From: Chitinophaga sp. sic0106
GTDB taxonomy: Bacteria > Bacteroidota > Bacteroidia > Chitinophagales > Chitinophagaceae
Assembly (NCBI RefSeq): GCF_019219075.1
Contig: NZ_JAHUWJ010000012.1
Coordinates: 1-64,000, forward strand
Direction: 5' to 3'
DNA: 64,000 nucleotides
Shown piece after piece: positions 1 to 8,910 of this stretch. The notes under the pieces are model-generated. The model saw nothing but the letters and a program-made list of their open reading frames with translations, was not told the DNA's origin and did no database searches. The translations under genes were made by a program, and so were the position numbers. Position 1 is the stretch's first letter. Each line of letters starts with the position of its first letter.

Positions 1-3000
1 TTCTACCGCAATCTTCCTGATCTACACCCGCGTTGGCAGCCGGGTTAGCAGCGTAGTTATAAATAGTTACTACATCGGTAGTAGCTGGGCAATTAGTGTT
101 TACTACACCATTTGCGATACTGGTGATAGTCCAGGTCAGTTGTACCTGATCACCAGGCGTTACCGTGATGGTAGCTTTTGGATCATGGATATCACTTACT
201 ACCGGAGCAGCGTTTGCACCAGTGTACTGTACCGTCCAGGTACCGATCTGCTGGATGTTTCCAGTAGATACTACAGGGGTTGCATCCAGGGTGAAGGCAG
301 TAGTTCTACTGCAATCTTCCTGATCTGCGCCTGCGTTGGCAGCTGGGTTAGCAGCGTAGTTATAGATAGTTACTACATCGGTAGTAGCTGGGCAATTAGT
401 GTTTACTACACCATTTACGATACTAGTTACTGTCCAGGTCAGTTGTACCTGATCACCAGGTGTTACCGTGATGGTAGCTTTTGGATCATGGATATCACTT
501 ACAACCGGAGCAGTGTTAGCACCAGTGTACTGCACCGTCCAGGTACCGATCTGCTGGATGTTTCCAGTAGATACTACAGGGGTGGCATCCAGGGTGAAGG
601 CAGTAGTTCTACCGCAATCTTCCTGATTTGCACCTGCTTCTGCAAGTGGATCTGTATCGAAGTTGCGGATAATTACGGCATCAGTAGTAGCGGGACATGT
701 AGTAACGATAACACCATTTACAATGCTGGTTACGGTCCAGGTCAGTTGTACCTGATCTCCTACTGGCACTACGATAGTAGCTTTCGGATTATGGATATCA
801 CTTACTACCGGAGCAGCGTTTGCACCAGTGTACTGCACTGTCCAGGTACCGATCTGCTGGATGTTTCCAGTAGATACCACTGGGGTGGCATCCAGGGTGA
901 AGGCAGTAGTTCTACCGCAATCTTCCTGATCTGCACCTGCGTTAGCAGCTGGGTTTGCAGCGTAGTTATAGATAGTTACTACATCAGTAGTAGCCGGGCA
1001 ATTAGTGTTAACTACACCATTTACGATACTGGTAACTGTCCAGGTCAGTTGTACCTGATCTCCTACTGGTACTACGATAGTAGCTTTTGGATCATGGATA
1101 TCACTTACAACCGGAGCAGGGTTAGCACCAGTGTACTGCACCGTCCAGGTACCAATCTGCTGGATGTTTCCAGTTGATACCACAGGTGTTGCATCCAGAG
1201 TGAAAGCAGTAGTTCTACCGCAATCTTCCTGATCTGCTCCTGCGTTGGCCGCTGGGTTGGCAGCGTAGTTATAGATAGTTACTACATCGGTAGTAGCTGG
1301 GCAATTAGTGTTTACTACACCATTTACGATACTAGTTACGGTCCAGGTCAGTTGTACCTGATCTCCAGGTGCTACTGTAATAGTAGCTCTCGGATCATGG
1401 ACATTACTTACTGTCGGAGCGGCGTTAGCACCAGTGTACTGCACAGTCCAGGTGCCCACCTGCTGGATGTTACCAGCAGATACCACAGGTGTTGCATTCA
1501 GGGTAAAGGCAGTGGTTCTGCCGCAATCTTCCTGATCTGCGCCGGCGTTTGCAGCCGGGTTATTTGCAAAGTTATAAAGTGTTATCTGATCAGTAGTAGC
1601 CGGACATTGGTTAATGATCGTACCATTTAAGACACTGGTCACTGTCCATGTAAGTTGCACCTGATCTCCTACCGGCACCGTAATGGTAGCCGCAGGATTA
1701 TGGATATCACTTACAGTCGGAGCCGTATTTGTACCAGTGTACTGCACCGTCCAGGTACCGATTTGCGCAATGTTACCTGTAGATACTACTGGCGTTGCTC
1801 CCAGTTGGAATGCAGTAGTTCTGCCGCAGTCTTCCTGATCCGGACCTGCTTCAGCTGCAGGATTGGTAGCGTAGTTATATAATTTAACTGTTGTACTTAC
1901 AGAATCACAAACACCATTGCTCACTGCCCATTTCAGTTCCACAAAGGTACCGGCAGGAACAGTAACAGTGGTTTTAGGATTACCCGGGTCAGTAATCACC
2001 ACACCGGTGGCACTGCCGCCTATAATTGACCATTTGCCCGCAGCTCCTGCAGGTGAAGGATTGCTGGCATCCATGGTAAATGTTGGCATATTACAATGTG
2101 ATTGCTCAGGCGTTGCAGTAGGTACAGCAGGTTGTTGATAAACAGTTACTGTAACAGGTATACAGATAGAATTACCGCAGGTACCAGCACTTTCTCCTCG
2201 TACATAATACGTAGTGGTAGCTGTTACATTTCTAAACAGTACGATAGAATTATCTGCGTTCGCACTATCAGGTGTAACCGGCGTGCCACCGCAGGAACCT
2301 TTATACCATTTCCATACGGAGGCTACTGTACCATCCGGGTTAGTTCCCAATTCTGCACCATTCAGCGTCAGCAATACATTGCCTCTTCCGCAAATTGCAG
2401 GATTGTTAACGGTTATATCTGTAGGAGGCGTAGTTGGCTCTGATAAGTTCACTGTAAAGGTTACCGTTTTGCTACAACCAGCCAGCTGTTCATTGGTAGT
2501 GGTATTTCTCTCCCATACATTCATTACAAATGTATATATACCCGCCGGTGTATTGGCAGGTATCGTCATGTCGATGTAGGAAGCCCCAGTCCAAGCCGCT
2601 GTTACCGGAACAAATCCAGGCATTGGATTACCACTGGTGGTCGTAATACTGTAATCAGTGATAGTACTGCTACCACTGGTGATGTTCAGTCTTACTGTCG
2701 GCGTGGTATTACAAGCCAATACCGGAGAATTGGTAATAGCGATAGTTGGAGGCGTTTTGGTTCTTACCGCCATGGATGCTGAAGGACCAGCAGGACAAAT
2801 ACCATTATTAATCGTCCAATACAACGTGTAGTTGGTAGGACTAGCTGTTCCAACTATCGTTGCAGTGGTATTATATAATGCATCGTTGGCGAAAGTAACA
2901 TTGGTAACAGGATTAGATGTCCATTTACCAAATTCACCCTCGTTTTCCGGTCTGGTACCATTCAGATTCAGCACTACCGACTCCCCTGCTACCACACAAA

Positions 3001-5434
3001 CCTGCGTACTGCCCATACTTTTTGGAACAGTGAGTGGTTTGGTATTGTAGAGAATAACCGTATCACGGGAAATACAATCTGATTTGTTGTTATTCACAAC
3101 GGTCCAGATCAGTGTATCCTTCGTACCTGCCGGCGTAATGTTTACCGTGGTATTATACAGGTTCGGATTGGTGATAGTACTGCTGCCATTGCTCACACCA
3201 CGAATGAAAGTCCAGGTCCCTTTCTGATCACTCAGCGGCTGATTGGCTTTCATGGTGAACTGTGTCTTATTACACTGTCCTACCAGTTCATCCAGGTTGG
3301 TTTTTGCAATTGGCATTGACCTCACCTGTACCAGCAGGGAGTCTCTCGTAACGCAGACACCCTTTGTTACAGTTGCCTTAAAATAATTATCACCCACATG
3401 CCATGGATAAATATTATTCAGCACATTGGTGGTGCTGCCATAAACGGTATCCTGCGCCACTGGCCAGGTACTGCTCCACCTGATGGTGTATTTATTGTTT
3501 TCAGGTTCGATCTGGAAACTGGTAGATGTTTGTCCGGCACATAGTTCGATTGGCCCACCGGTCACATGTACTATAGCAGGTGTATCTACGCGTATTGTTG
3601 CTGATCCGGAGTCGACGCAAACACGACCGGCTCCATAGTTAGCATAACCGTATGCTGTATAAGTTGTATTATGTGTTGGTGAAACAACAACCGCCTCATC
3701 TTTAATACCGGCAATCTCGGCCGGGGCCCTCCATTCATATCGCGTGTACTGACCCTCCACCGTCAGATTTACATTGTCTCCCAAACATATGGCAGAAGAA
3801 GAGAGCTTTACTACCGGTTTAGGTAAGATGGTAATGGCAATCGGTGTGGATGGCGATCCGCAATCCTTAATATTTTCATTTCCTTTTTCAAATATGTTCA
3901 ACCTGTAATAACGTATTACAGGCTGTGTGGGATTTCCCTGAAGTGCTCCCGGCAAAAAATGCAGCACAGAATCCTGGCTTCCGTACCTGATAGTTTCAGT
4001 AACGCCAGTTTCGGTATTCACCCCGATTGAATCCGTTAAGGTATAATAGGTCGTGTCATTATAACTATATTCCCACCTGAATACCTTTTGTGTAAAATAG
4101 TCCAGGTTTTTATCATATGGTTTACTGGGATCATTGGGATCAAAACCGTTCGGTGTATACCATGCGGTGAGATTAATAGCAGATCCCGCGCATTGTACAG
4201 ACTCGGTCACCCCATCATCTTTCAAACCATCCACAAATCCATAAATGTTAGGGGAACAATAATTAAACTTGATATCATCAATGGCGATATCGTTACCACA
4301 ACCACCTTCGTTGTCGTTAACAATCTGCAGTTTTAATTTCTTGATTCCACCTGGTACCTTAAAAGTACCACCATAAGGTAACCACCGCTCACCGGTGGTA
4401 TTCAGGTTCATCGAAACGTCAAAAGTCTTGAATTGCTTCAGGACGTTTCCAAGTGAGTCTAAAATTTTAAAGGTTACACCTGCATAACGATAACCGGTCG
4501 AGTTACCCTGAATACAGGTAGAGTTAAATACTTCTCTGGTATTGGTATTAAGAAACCAGGCGCTGAAGTTGTATTGTGAGCCTGGACATACCGTTACATC
4601 ACGGGTATAAAATATTCGTTTATCATTTGCTGAGTTGGCAATCAGCATACCTCCCACACTATCCGATGTTGGAGATATATATCTGATTTGACCGGTGTGA
4701 TCCCCCACACTATCCCATTCTGATCTTAACTTAGTATTCCAGTAAATGGCATAGCTATTATCAGAAAAATCCCCTCCTATATCAGGATTGGGATATGAAT
4801 AAAAGATATTATCATTATAATTATATCCTACCGCACCGGCTACCCAATACGCACGTGGTTTATTACTAAGGGAGTTATCAGTATATTTTCTGAACCGCCC
4901 AAAATCTTCCAAAAAGTCGGATGACATGGTGGTACTTCCTTTACATTCAGTAATGGAACAGTCCACCGAAGTGATCGTTCTGGATATCGTAGCTGTCCGG
5001 GTAGCCCCTCTTGCGTCGGTATAGGTAATATTCGCCGTTACGGTATAAACCACCCCGGGTGTATTAAACCTGATGGTCAGCGCGTTTACTTTGTACGAAT
5101 CGGAGGTCTGGTTGGTGATAGTTGTATCCCTTTTACCATTGGCGCTATCCGGCTTATTATTATAGAGAACCGCAAAGGCCCCCCCGGTAATGGACCAATC
5201 CACTTTAACGTTTGGATAGTTAAACTGCCGGTCCTGGCCCCCCGACCTATAGGTGGAGTCCCATATAAATGCGTTTATACTGGCAAAGTTGCCAGCACAT
5301 ACATTTATCGGGATGTTCATAAACGGCTTTGTCGGCTGGCCGGTGGGTGGTGTCGCATTTGATTGCGCCATCACGCCTTGCCTGGCAAGCAGGAACGACA
5401 GTAACAGTAATATGAGGGTAAGAAATCTTTTCAT
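1..5434 (-). CDS. Giant secreted repeat protein, N-terminal part (C-terminus beyond left edge)
   Basis: The ATG at 5434 opens a frame that stays open to the left edge, giving about 1,811 codons without a stop; I checked the frame near positions 2, 2402, 3602 and 4502. The product starts with a signal peptide (MKRFLTLILLLL, Ala-Gln near residue 24). Residues about 150-400 look like a beta-sandwich module (motifs such as YWNTKLRSEWDS and GERWLPYGGTF). Then come several Ig/PKD-like modules of about 80-110 residues, and from about residue 1203 near-identical 101-residue modules, each with an EDCGRTTAF motif and a NCPATTD motif, so two cysteines per module. This is the layout of Bacteroidota surface adhesins or gliding-type proteins, which usually end in a T9SS sorting domain, but that end is not visible. 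Long plus-strand frames here (for example 140-1177) are antisense shadows. Specific function unknown. Confidence 0.9.
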   Translation of the reverse strand, partial: MKRFLTLILLLLSFLLARQGVMAQSNATPPTGQPTKPFMNIPINVCAGNFASINAFIWDSTYRSGGQDRQFNYPNVKVDWSITGGAFAVLYNNKPDSANGKRDTTITNQTSDSYKVNALTIRFNTPGVVYTVTANITYTDARGATRTATISRTITSVDCSITECKGSTTMSSDFLEDFGRFRKYTDNSLSNKPRAYWVAGAVGYNYNDNIFYSYPNPDIGGDFSDNSYAIYWNTKLRSEWDSVGDHTGQIRYISPTSDSVGGMLIANSANDKRIFYTRDVTVCPGSQYNFSAWFLNTNTREVFNSTCIQGNSTGYRYAGVTFKILDSLGNVLKQFKTFDVSMNLNTTGERWLPYGGTFKVPGGIKKLKLQIVNDNEGGCGNDIAIDDIKFNYCSPNIYGFVDGLKDDGVTESVQCAGSAINLTAWYTPNGFDPNDPSKPYDKNLDYFTQKVFRWEYSYNDTTYYTLTDSIGVNTETGVTETIRYGSQDSVLHFLPGALQGNPTQPVIRYYRLNIFEKGNENIKDCGSPSTPIAITILPKPVVKLSSSAICLGDNVNLTVEGQYTRYEWRAPAEIAGIKDEAVVVSPTHNTTYTAYGYANYGAGRVCVDSGSATIRVDTPAIVHVTGGPIELCAGQTSTSFQIEPENNKYTIRWSSTWPVAQDTVYGSTTNVLNNIYPWHVGDNYFKATVTKGVCVTRDSLLVQVRSMPIAKTNLDELVGQCNKTQFTMKANQPLSDQKGTWTFIRGVSNGSSTITNPNLYNTTVNITPAGTKDTLIWTVVNNNKSDCISRDTVILYNTKPLTVPKSMGSTQVCVVAGESVVLNLNGTRPENEGEFGKWTSNPVTNVTFANDALYNTTATIVGTASPTNYTLYWTINNGICPAGPSASMAVRTKTPPTIAITNSPVLACNTTPTVRLNITSGSSTITDYSITTTSGNPMPGFVPVTAAWTGASYIDMTIPANTPAGIYTFVMNVWERNTTTNEQLAGCSKTVTFTVNLSEPTTPPTDITVNNPAICGRGNVLLTLNGAELGTNPDGTVASVWKWYKGSCGGTPVTPDSANADNSIVLFRNVTATTTYYVRGESAGTCGNSICIPVTVTVYQQPAVPTATPEQSHCNMPTFTMDASNPSPAGAAGKWSIIGGSATGVVITDPGNPKTTVTVPAGTFVELKWAVSNGVCDSVSTTVKLYNYATNPAAEAGPDQEDCGRTTAFQLGATPVVSTGNIAQIGTWTVQYTGTNTAPTVSDIHNPAATITVPVGDQVQLTWTVTSVLNGTIINQCPATTDQITLYNFANNPAANAGADQEDCGRTTAFTLNATPVVSAGNIQQVGTWTVQYTGANAAPTVSNVHDPRATITVAPGDQVQLTWTVTSIVNGVVNTNCPATTDVVTIYNYAANPAANAGADQEDCGRTTAFTLDATPVVSTGNIQQIGTWTVQYTGANPAPVVSDIHDPKATIVVPVGDQVQLTWTVTSIVNGVVNTNCPATTDVVTIYNYAANPAANAGADQEDCGRTTAFTLDATPVVSTGNIQQIGTWTVQYTGANAAPVVSDIHNPKATIVVPVGDQVQLTWTVTSIVNGVIVTTCPATTDAVIIRNFDTDPLAEAGANQEDCGRTTAFTLDATPVVSTGNIQQIGTWTVQYTGANTAPVVSDIHDPKATITVTPGDQVQLTWTVTSIVNGVVNTNCPATTDVVTIYNYAANPAANAGADQEDCSRTTAFTLDATPVVSTGNIQQIGTWTVQYTGANAAPVVSDIHDPKATITVTPGDQVQLTWTITSIANGVVNTNCPATTDVVTIYNYAANPAANAGVDQEDCGR
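8..1838 (-). repeat. Tandem 303-bp coding repeats (101 codons each)
   Basis: The marker gcaatcttcctga (or a one- or two-base variant) starts at 8, 311, 614, 917, 1220, 1523 and 1826, exactly 303 bp apart with no indels. Six full units are visible and the array may continue past the left edge. Neighbouring units differ by scattered substitutions only, which points to recent duplication or gene conversion inside the giant surface-protein gene. Confidence 0.95.
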
Positions 5435-5832
5435 AGGTGTAAACGGTTAAATCAAAAAAGTATCAGAAATGGCGGATTTTCAGGCCGTCACTGCCTTCGC
5501 TGGTTTAACTGCATACATCGGTGAAAAACGCCGGAAACTCGGCGCCGGCGGGCGTTGTGTGTTGTGTAGAATGTTTTCATAGGCATCGGTGTTTAAACTC
5601 GATATGGCTAAAATCGGCTTATTATAAAATTAAAATTAACAATAATATAGAAAAATAAAAAAAGTGATAATAATTATAATATGATAAATTTTACTAGAGT
5701 AGTTGGAGAGATGGGATTGCTTCCTGATTCTCAAAGGGTTAAGGTTTTAGAAGAATTTTAGATTTTTTTTTCCACAAGACGGTGGAAATCGGAGAAATTT
5801 GGCCATGACTGTGTTTTTTCATTATTTTCCCC
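5435..5832. other. Divergent AT-rich intergenic spacer, no gene seen
   Basis: About 400 bp between the giant surface-protein gene (minus) and rpmI (plus). The part from 5620 to 5700 is almost pure A/T. I see no convincing ORF, tRNA or hairpin, and no clear TAnnTTTG element for the surface-protein gene, although its promoter should lie here. Confidence 0.6.
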
Positions 5833-5840
5833 TACCTTTG
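5833..5840 (+). promoter_or_regulatory. Probable rpmI-rplT promoter (-7 element TACCTTTG)
   Basis: TACCTTTG is a perfect match to the Bacteroidota -7 consensus TAnnTTTG and lies 20 nt before the rpmI ATG. No clear TTTG -33 element is seen; a T-rich stretch (gtgttttttc) is at about the right distance. Transcription would start near 5847, giving a very short leader. Confidence 0.7.
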
Positions 5841-5860
5841 CAGTCCAAATTTGATGTAAG

Positions 5861-6058
5861 ATGCCTAAATTCAAGACACATTCCCGTGCTAAGAAAACTT
5901 TCAAAGTTGGCGGGAACGGACAGATTAAGCGTTTCATGGCCTTCAAAAGTCACTTACTGACCAAAAAGTCTACAAAAAGAAAACGTAGCCTCAGAGGTAG
6001 TACGCTGGTTCACGAAGCTAACCTGAATCTCGTGAAGAGAATGCTCTGCATGCGCTAG
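5861..6058 (+). CDS. rpmI: Large ribosomal subunit protein bL35
   Basis: A 65-residue, strongly basic protein starting [18 protein letters not shown], the signature of bL35, with the usual length of about 65 residues. It is a structural component of the 50S subunit. It is followed 44 nt later by rplT, the normal partner, so the two form an operon. In many bacteria infC and often thrS lie directly upstream; here those genes are about 10 kb to the right on the other strand, and rpmI has its own promoter just upstream. Confidence 0.97.
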   Translation: MPKFKTHSRAKKTFKVGGNGQIKRFMAFKSHLLTKKSTKRKRSLRGSTLVHEANLNLVKRMLCMR

Positions 6059-6102
6059 TCTAAGAGTAAATCGAATTTTTAACCTGAGAAAAAAAACAAC
6101 AA

Positions 6103-6447
6103 ATGCCTCGTTCAGTTAACGCCGTAGCTTCAAGAGCCCGCAGAAAAAGGATCTTAAAGCAAGCCAAAGGCTTTTATGGCAAAAGGAAAAATGTTTACAC
6201 CGTAGCGAAGAACGTCCTCGAAAAAGGTCTGACTTATAGCTATGTAGGTCGTAAACTGAAGAAAAGAAATTACCGTCAGCTGTGGATCGCTCGTATCAAC
6301 GCTGCAGTAAGAGCAGAAGGTCTGACCTACTCTGTATTCATGAACAAATTAGCAGGTAAAGGTATTGAGCTGAACAGAAAAGTTCTGGCTGACCTGGCTA
6401 TGAATGAACCAGAAACTTTCAAAACGCTGGTTGCTTCTGTAAAGTAA
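6103..6447 (+). CDS. rplT: Large ribosomal subunit protein bL20
   Basis: 114 residues starting [18 protein letters not shown], then [12 protein letters not shown] and the WIARINAA motif typical of bL20, at the usual family length. The protein binds 23S rRNA and is essential for early 50S assembly; in several bacteria it also represses its own operon through the leader RNA, but the leader here seems too short (about 15 nt) for such a control structure. It is the last gene of the rpmI-rplT operon, closed by a strong terminator at 6477. Confidence 0.97.
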   Translation: MPRSVNAVASRARRKRILKQAKGFYGKRKNVYTVAKNVLEKGLTYSYVGRKLKKRNYRQLWIARINAAVRAEGLTYSVFMNKLAGKGIELNRKVLADLAMNEPETFKTLVASVK

Positions 6448-6476
6448 TTGCTACTTTTACTTAGTGTAAATACCTG

Positions 6477-6509
6477 AAAAGGGAACTTCCTCCGGAAGTT
6501 CCCTTTTTT
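6477..6509 (+). terminator. Rho-independent terminator of rpmI-rplT
   Basis: A perfect 14-bp stem (aaaagggaacttcc, 3-nt loop, ggaagttccctttt) followed by further T residues, 30 nt after the rplT stop codon. Confidence 0.9.
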
Positions 6510-6555
6510 AATGCCCCCTCACCCCAATTCAGCATTTACATCTCCCTAAATTCCC

Positions 6556-6563
6556 TATTTTCG
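6556..6563 (+). promoter_or_regulatory. Possible promoter of the GH20 hexosaminidase gene
   Basis: TATTTTCG differs from TAnnTTTG at one position and lies 22 nt before the ATG at 6586, directly after the rplT terminator. No clear -33 element. Confidence 0.45.
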
Positions 6564-6585
6564 CCGCAACTAAAGAATAGTGAAC

Positions 6586-8832
6586 ATGATCCGAAAACTT
6601 GCCATAATGGTTACCGCCATTGTTGCCACCTACACCACCGCCTTCGCACAGGCCAACCTAAACCTGATCCCGCAACCCAGGGAAATAAGCAGTCAACCCG
6701 GCCATTTTCAATGGCAAAAGCACACGCCCATCATCGCATCTCCGGCATTCAAAAATGTGGCAGACCTTATTGCCACACAAAACCAGCCTGTAAAAATTTT
6801 TTCAGGGAGACATAAAGCTGACTTCGCAGGAACCATACGTATCCTCGAAGCGGACTCCCGCACTGTGCCCGACAGCAACGGTTACCAACTACAGGTCACA
6901 CCGTCGTCCATAGCCGTCTATGCCCGCAACGCCGCAGGCGCCATCAGCGGCGCGCAAACACTGATGCAGCTCCGCCTCCTCCAGCCCGACACCAACCTCA
7001 TCCCCGCCGTCACCATTAATGATCAGCCCCGCTTCGGCCACCGCGGCGTGATGCTCGACGTATCCCGCACCTTCTACCCCATCTCCTACATCAAGCGATT
7101 CCTCGACCTGATGTGGCTCTATAAAATGAATACCTTCCATTGGCACCTCACCGACGGCGCCGGCTGGCGATTACAAATCAAACAGTTCCCTGAACTTACA
7201 CAAACCGCCGCCTGGCGCTATGGCAACACCTGGAAAGACTGGGCCGCCACCGGTCACCGCTACGCCCACGAAGGTGATCCCAACGCCTACGGCGGCTACT
7301 ACTCCCAGGAGCAGGCCCGCGAAATCGTCGCCTACGCCGCCAAACGCGGCATTACCGTCATCCCCGAAATTGAAATGCCCGGCCACGCAGAGGAAGTCCT
7401 CGCCGTATACCCTCAGCTCTCCTGCTCCGGTATCCCCTATAAAAACAGTGAGTTCTGCCTCGGCAATGACCAAACCTTCGACTTCCTGGAAAAAGTATTA
7501 ATCGAAGTGATGGACATCTTCCCATCCGCCTACATCCACATGGGCGGCGATGAAGCCAATAAATCCGCGTGGAAAACATGTCCAAAATGCCAGCAGCGTA
7601 TTAAATCAGCACAGCTCAAAGATGTAGAAGAACTCCAGAGCTACGCCATCCGCCGCATGGAACGCTTCCTGAAATCACACCAACGCCACCTCCTCGGATG
7701 GGACGAAATCCTCGAAGGCGGCCTCGCCCCTGACGCCACCGTGATGTCGTGGCGCGGAGAAAACGGAGGTATCGCCGCTGCCAAAGCAGGCCACAACGTA
7801 ATCATGACACCCGGCGCCTACTGCTACTTCGACCACTACCAGGCCGATCCCGCCACACAACCGGAAGCACAGGGCGGCTACGTGCCACTGGAAAAAGTAT
7901 ACAGCTATAATCCTGTACCAGCAGCACTTTCAGCAACAGAAGCCAAACATATCCTCGGCGTGCAGGCCAACATCTGGACAGAACTCATCCCACACGCAGC
8001 ACACCTGGAATATATGGCTTATCCACGTATCATCGCCTTGTCAGAGGTAGCCTGGAGCGATACTGCACACAAAAACTTTGCAGCATTCAAAGCGAGACTC
8101 CAATCTCACTACCTCCTACTCCAACGGCTAAACGTAAATTATTTCAGGCCCTCCTATACTGTCACCATCAAACCTGAAATCAATTACCAGTCTAAACAAA
8201 CCACTGTTACATTTACCTCCGAACAATACCAACCAGTCATCCGCTATACCATGGACGGTACTACACCCAATGCCGCCTCCACTCTGTATTCCGGTCCGGT
8301 TACTTTCAGCGGCCCCGCGCTCATCCGCGCAGCCATATTTCGCGATACCATGATACAGGGTACACCAGCCTTGCTGGAAGCAGACTTTCACAAAGCCATC
8401 GGCAAGCGCGTCACCTACAATCTCCCCTATAGTAAAAATTATCCTGCACAAAAAGAAAGTACCCTCACCAACGGGTACCGTGGAAGCGTATCCTACGGCG
8501 ACGGCCAATGGCAAGGGTTTGAGGCACATGACATGGATGTAACCATCGATATGGGAACCACAGAAAAATTAAACGATGTAAGCATCAATTTCATGCAGCT
8601 GACAGGCGTTGGTATCTATATTCCATCTGAAGTGGAAATTGCAGTATCGCCCGATGGTAAAGCCTTTCAGACAGTGCAACTGCAAAAAAATGATGTGCCG
8701 GATAATATCTCCGTACTTACTTTCAAAAAATTTGCTACCAGCCTCAACGGCCAGCTGGCAAGGTATATACGCGTGAAAGCAAAAAACGCACAAAAGGGCT
8801 TCCTCTTTGCTGATGAAGTGATTGTTCATTAA
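6586..8832 (+). CDS. Secreted beta-N-acetylhexosaminidase, GH20
   Basis: 748 residues. I place the start at ATG 6586 rather than the in-frame GTG two codons earlier because a signal peptide follows directly (MIRKLAIMVTAI, Ala-Gln near residue 22). Domains in order: GH20 N-terminal alpha/beta domain (about 25-145), the catalytic TIM barrel (about 150-500) with HMGGDEA carrying the Asp322-Glu323 catalytic pair, a small chitobiase-type C-terminal beta domain (YTMDGTTPNAAS, about 545-600) and a terminal discoidin/F5-8C-like domain (about 615-748) that probably binds carbohydrate. It removes terminal GlcNAc or GalNAc from glycans by substrate-assisted catalysis, for example from chitin oligomers. 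It is a single-gene unit between two strong terminators. Codons are C-rich at third positions, more so than in the neighbours. Confidence 0.93.
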   Translation: MIRKLAIMVTAIVATYTTAFAQANLNLIPQPREISSQPGHFQWQKHTPIIASPAFKNVADLIATQNQPVKIFSGRHKADFAGTIRILEADSRTVPDSNGYQLQVTPSSIAVYARNAAGAISGAQTLMQLRLLQPDTNLIPAVTINDQPRFGHRGVMLDVSRTFYPISYIKRFLDLMWLYKMNTFHWHLTDGAGWRLQIKQFPELTQTAAWRYGNTWKDWAATGHRYAHEGDPNAYGGYYSQEQAREIVAYAAKRGITVIPEIEMPGHAEEVLAVYPQLSCSGIPYKNSEFCLGNDQTFDFLEKVLIEVMDIFPSAYIHMGGDEANKSAWKTCPKCQQRIKSAQLKDVEELQSYAIRRMERFLKSHQRHLLGWDEILEGGLAPDATVMSWRGENGGIAAAKAGHNVIMTPGAYCYFDHYQADPATQPEAQGGYVPLEKVYSYNPVPAALSATEAKHILGVQANIWTELIPHAAHLEYMAYPRIIALSEVAWSDTAHKNFAAFKARLQSHYLLLQRLNVNYFRPSYTVTIKPEINYQSKQTTVTFTSEQYQPVIRYTMDGTTPNAASTLYSGPVTFSGPALIRAAIFRDTMIQGTPALLEADFHKAIGKRVTYNLPYSKNYPAQKESTLTNGYRGSVSYGDGQWQGFEAHDMDVTIDMGTTEKLNDVSINFMQLTGVGIYIPSEVEIAVSPDGKAFQTVQLQKNDVPDNISVLTFKKFATSLNGQLARYIRVKAKNAQKGFLFADEVIVH

Positions 8833-8845
8833 AATAACCCGCATA

Positions 8846-8892
8846 AAAACAGGGATGCGAATTTGCCGAAGACAAATTCGCATCCCTGTTTT
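8846..8892. terminator. Bidirectional terminator between convergent genes
   Basis: A perfect 20-bp inverted repeat (8846-8865 with 8873-8892) around a 7-nt loop, with an A run on one end and a T run on the other, so it can end both the GH20 gene and the S41 peptidase gene. Confidence 0.9.
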
Positions 8893-8910
8893 AAAACTTT
8901 ATCAGGAATT

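Noticed and set aside
1-1838. CRISPR array
   Set aside because: The repeats are 303 bp, fully coding and have no spacers.
140-1882. Long plus-strand frames with a repeated Tyr/Ser-rich protein pattern
   Set aside because: They are the antisense of the 303-bp repeats. The minus-strand frame gives a signal peptide, Ig-like modules and sensible composition across 5.4 kb.
6889-7860. Several reverse-strand ORFs inside the hexosaminidase gene
   Set aside because: They arise from its GC-rich third codon positions and encode low-complexity Gly/Val-rich products.
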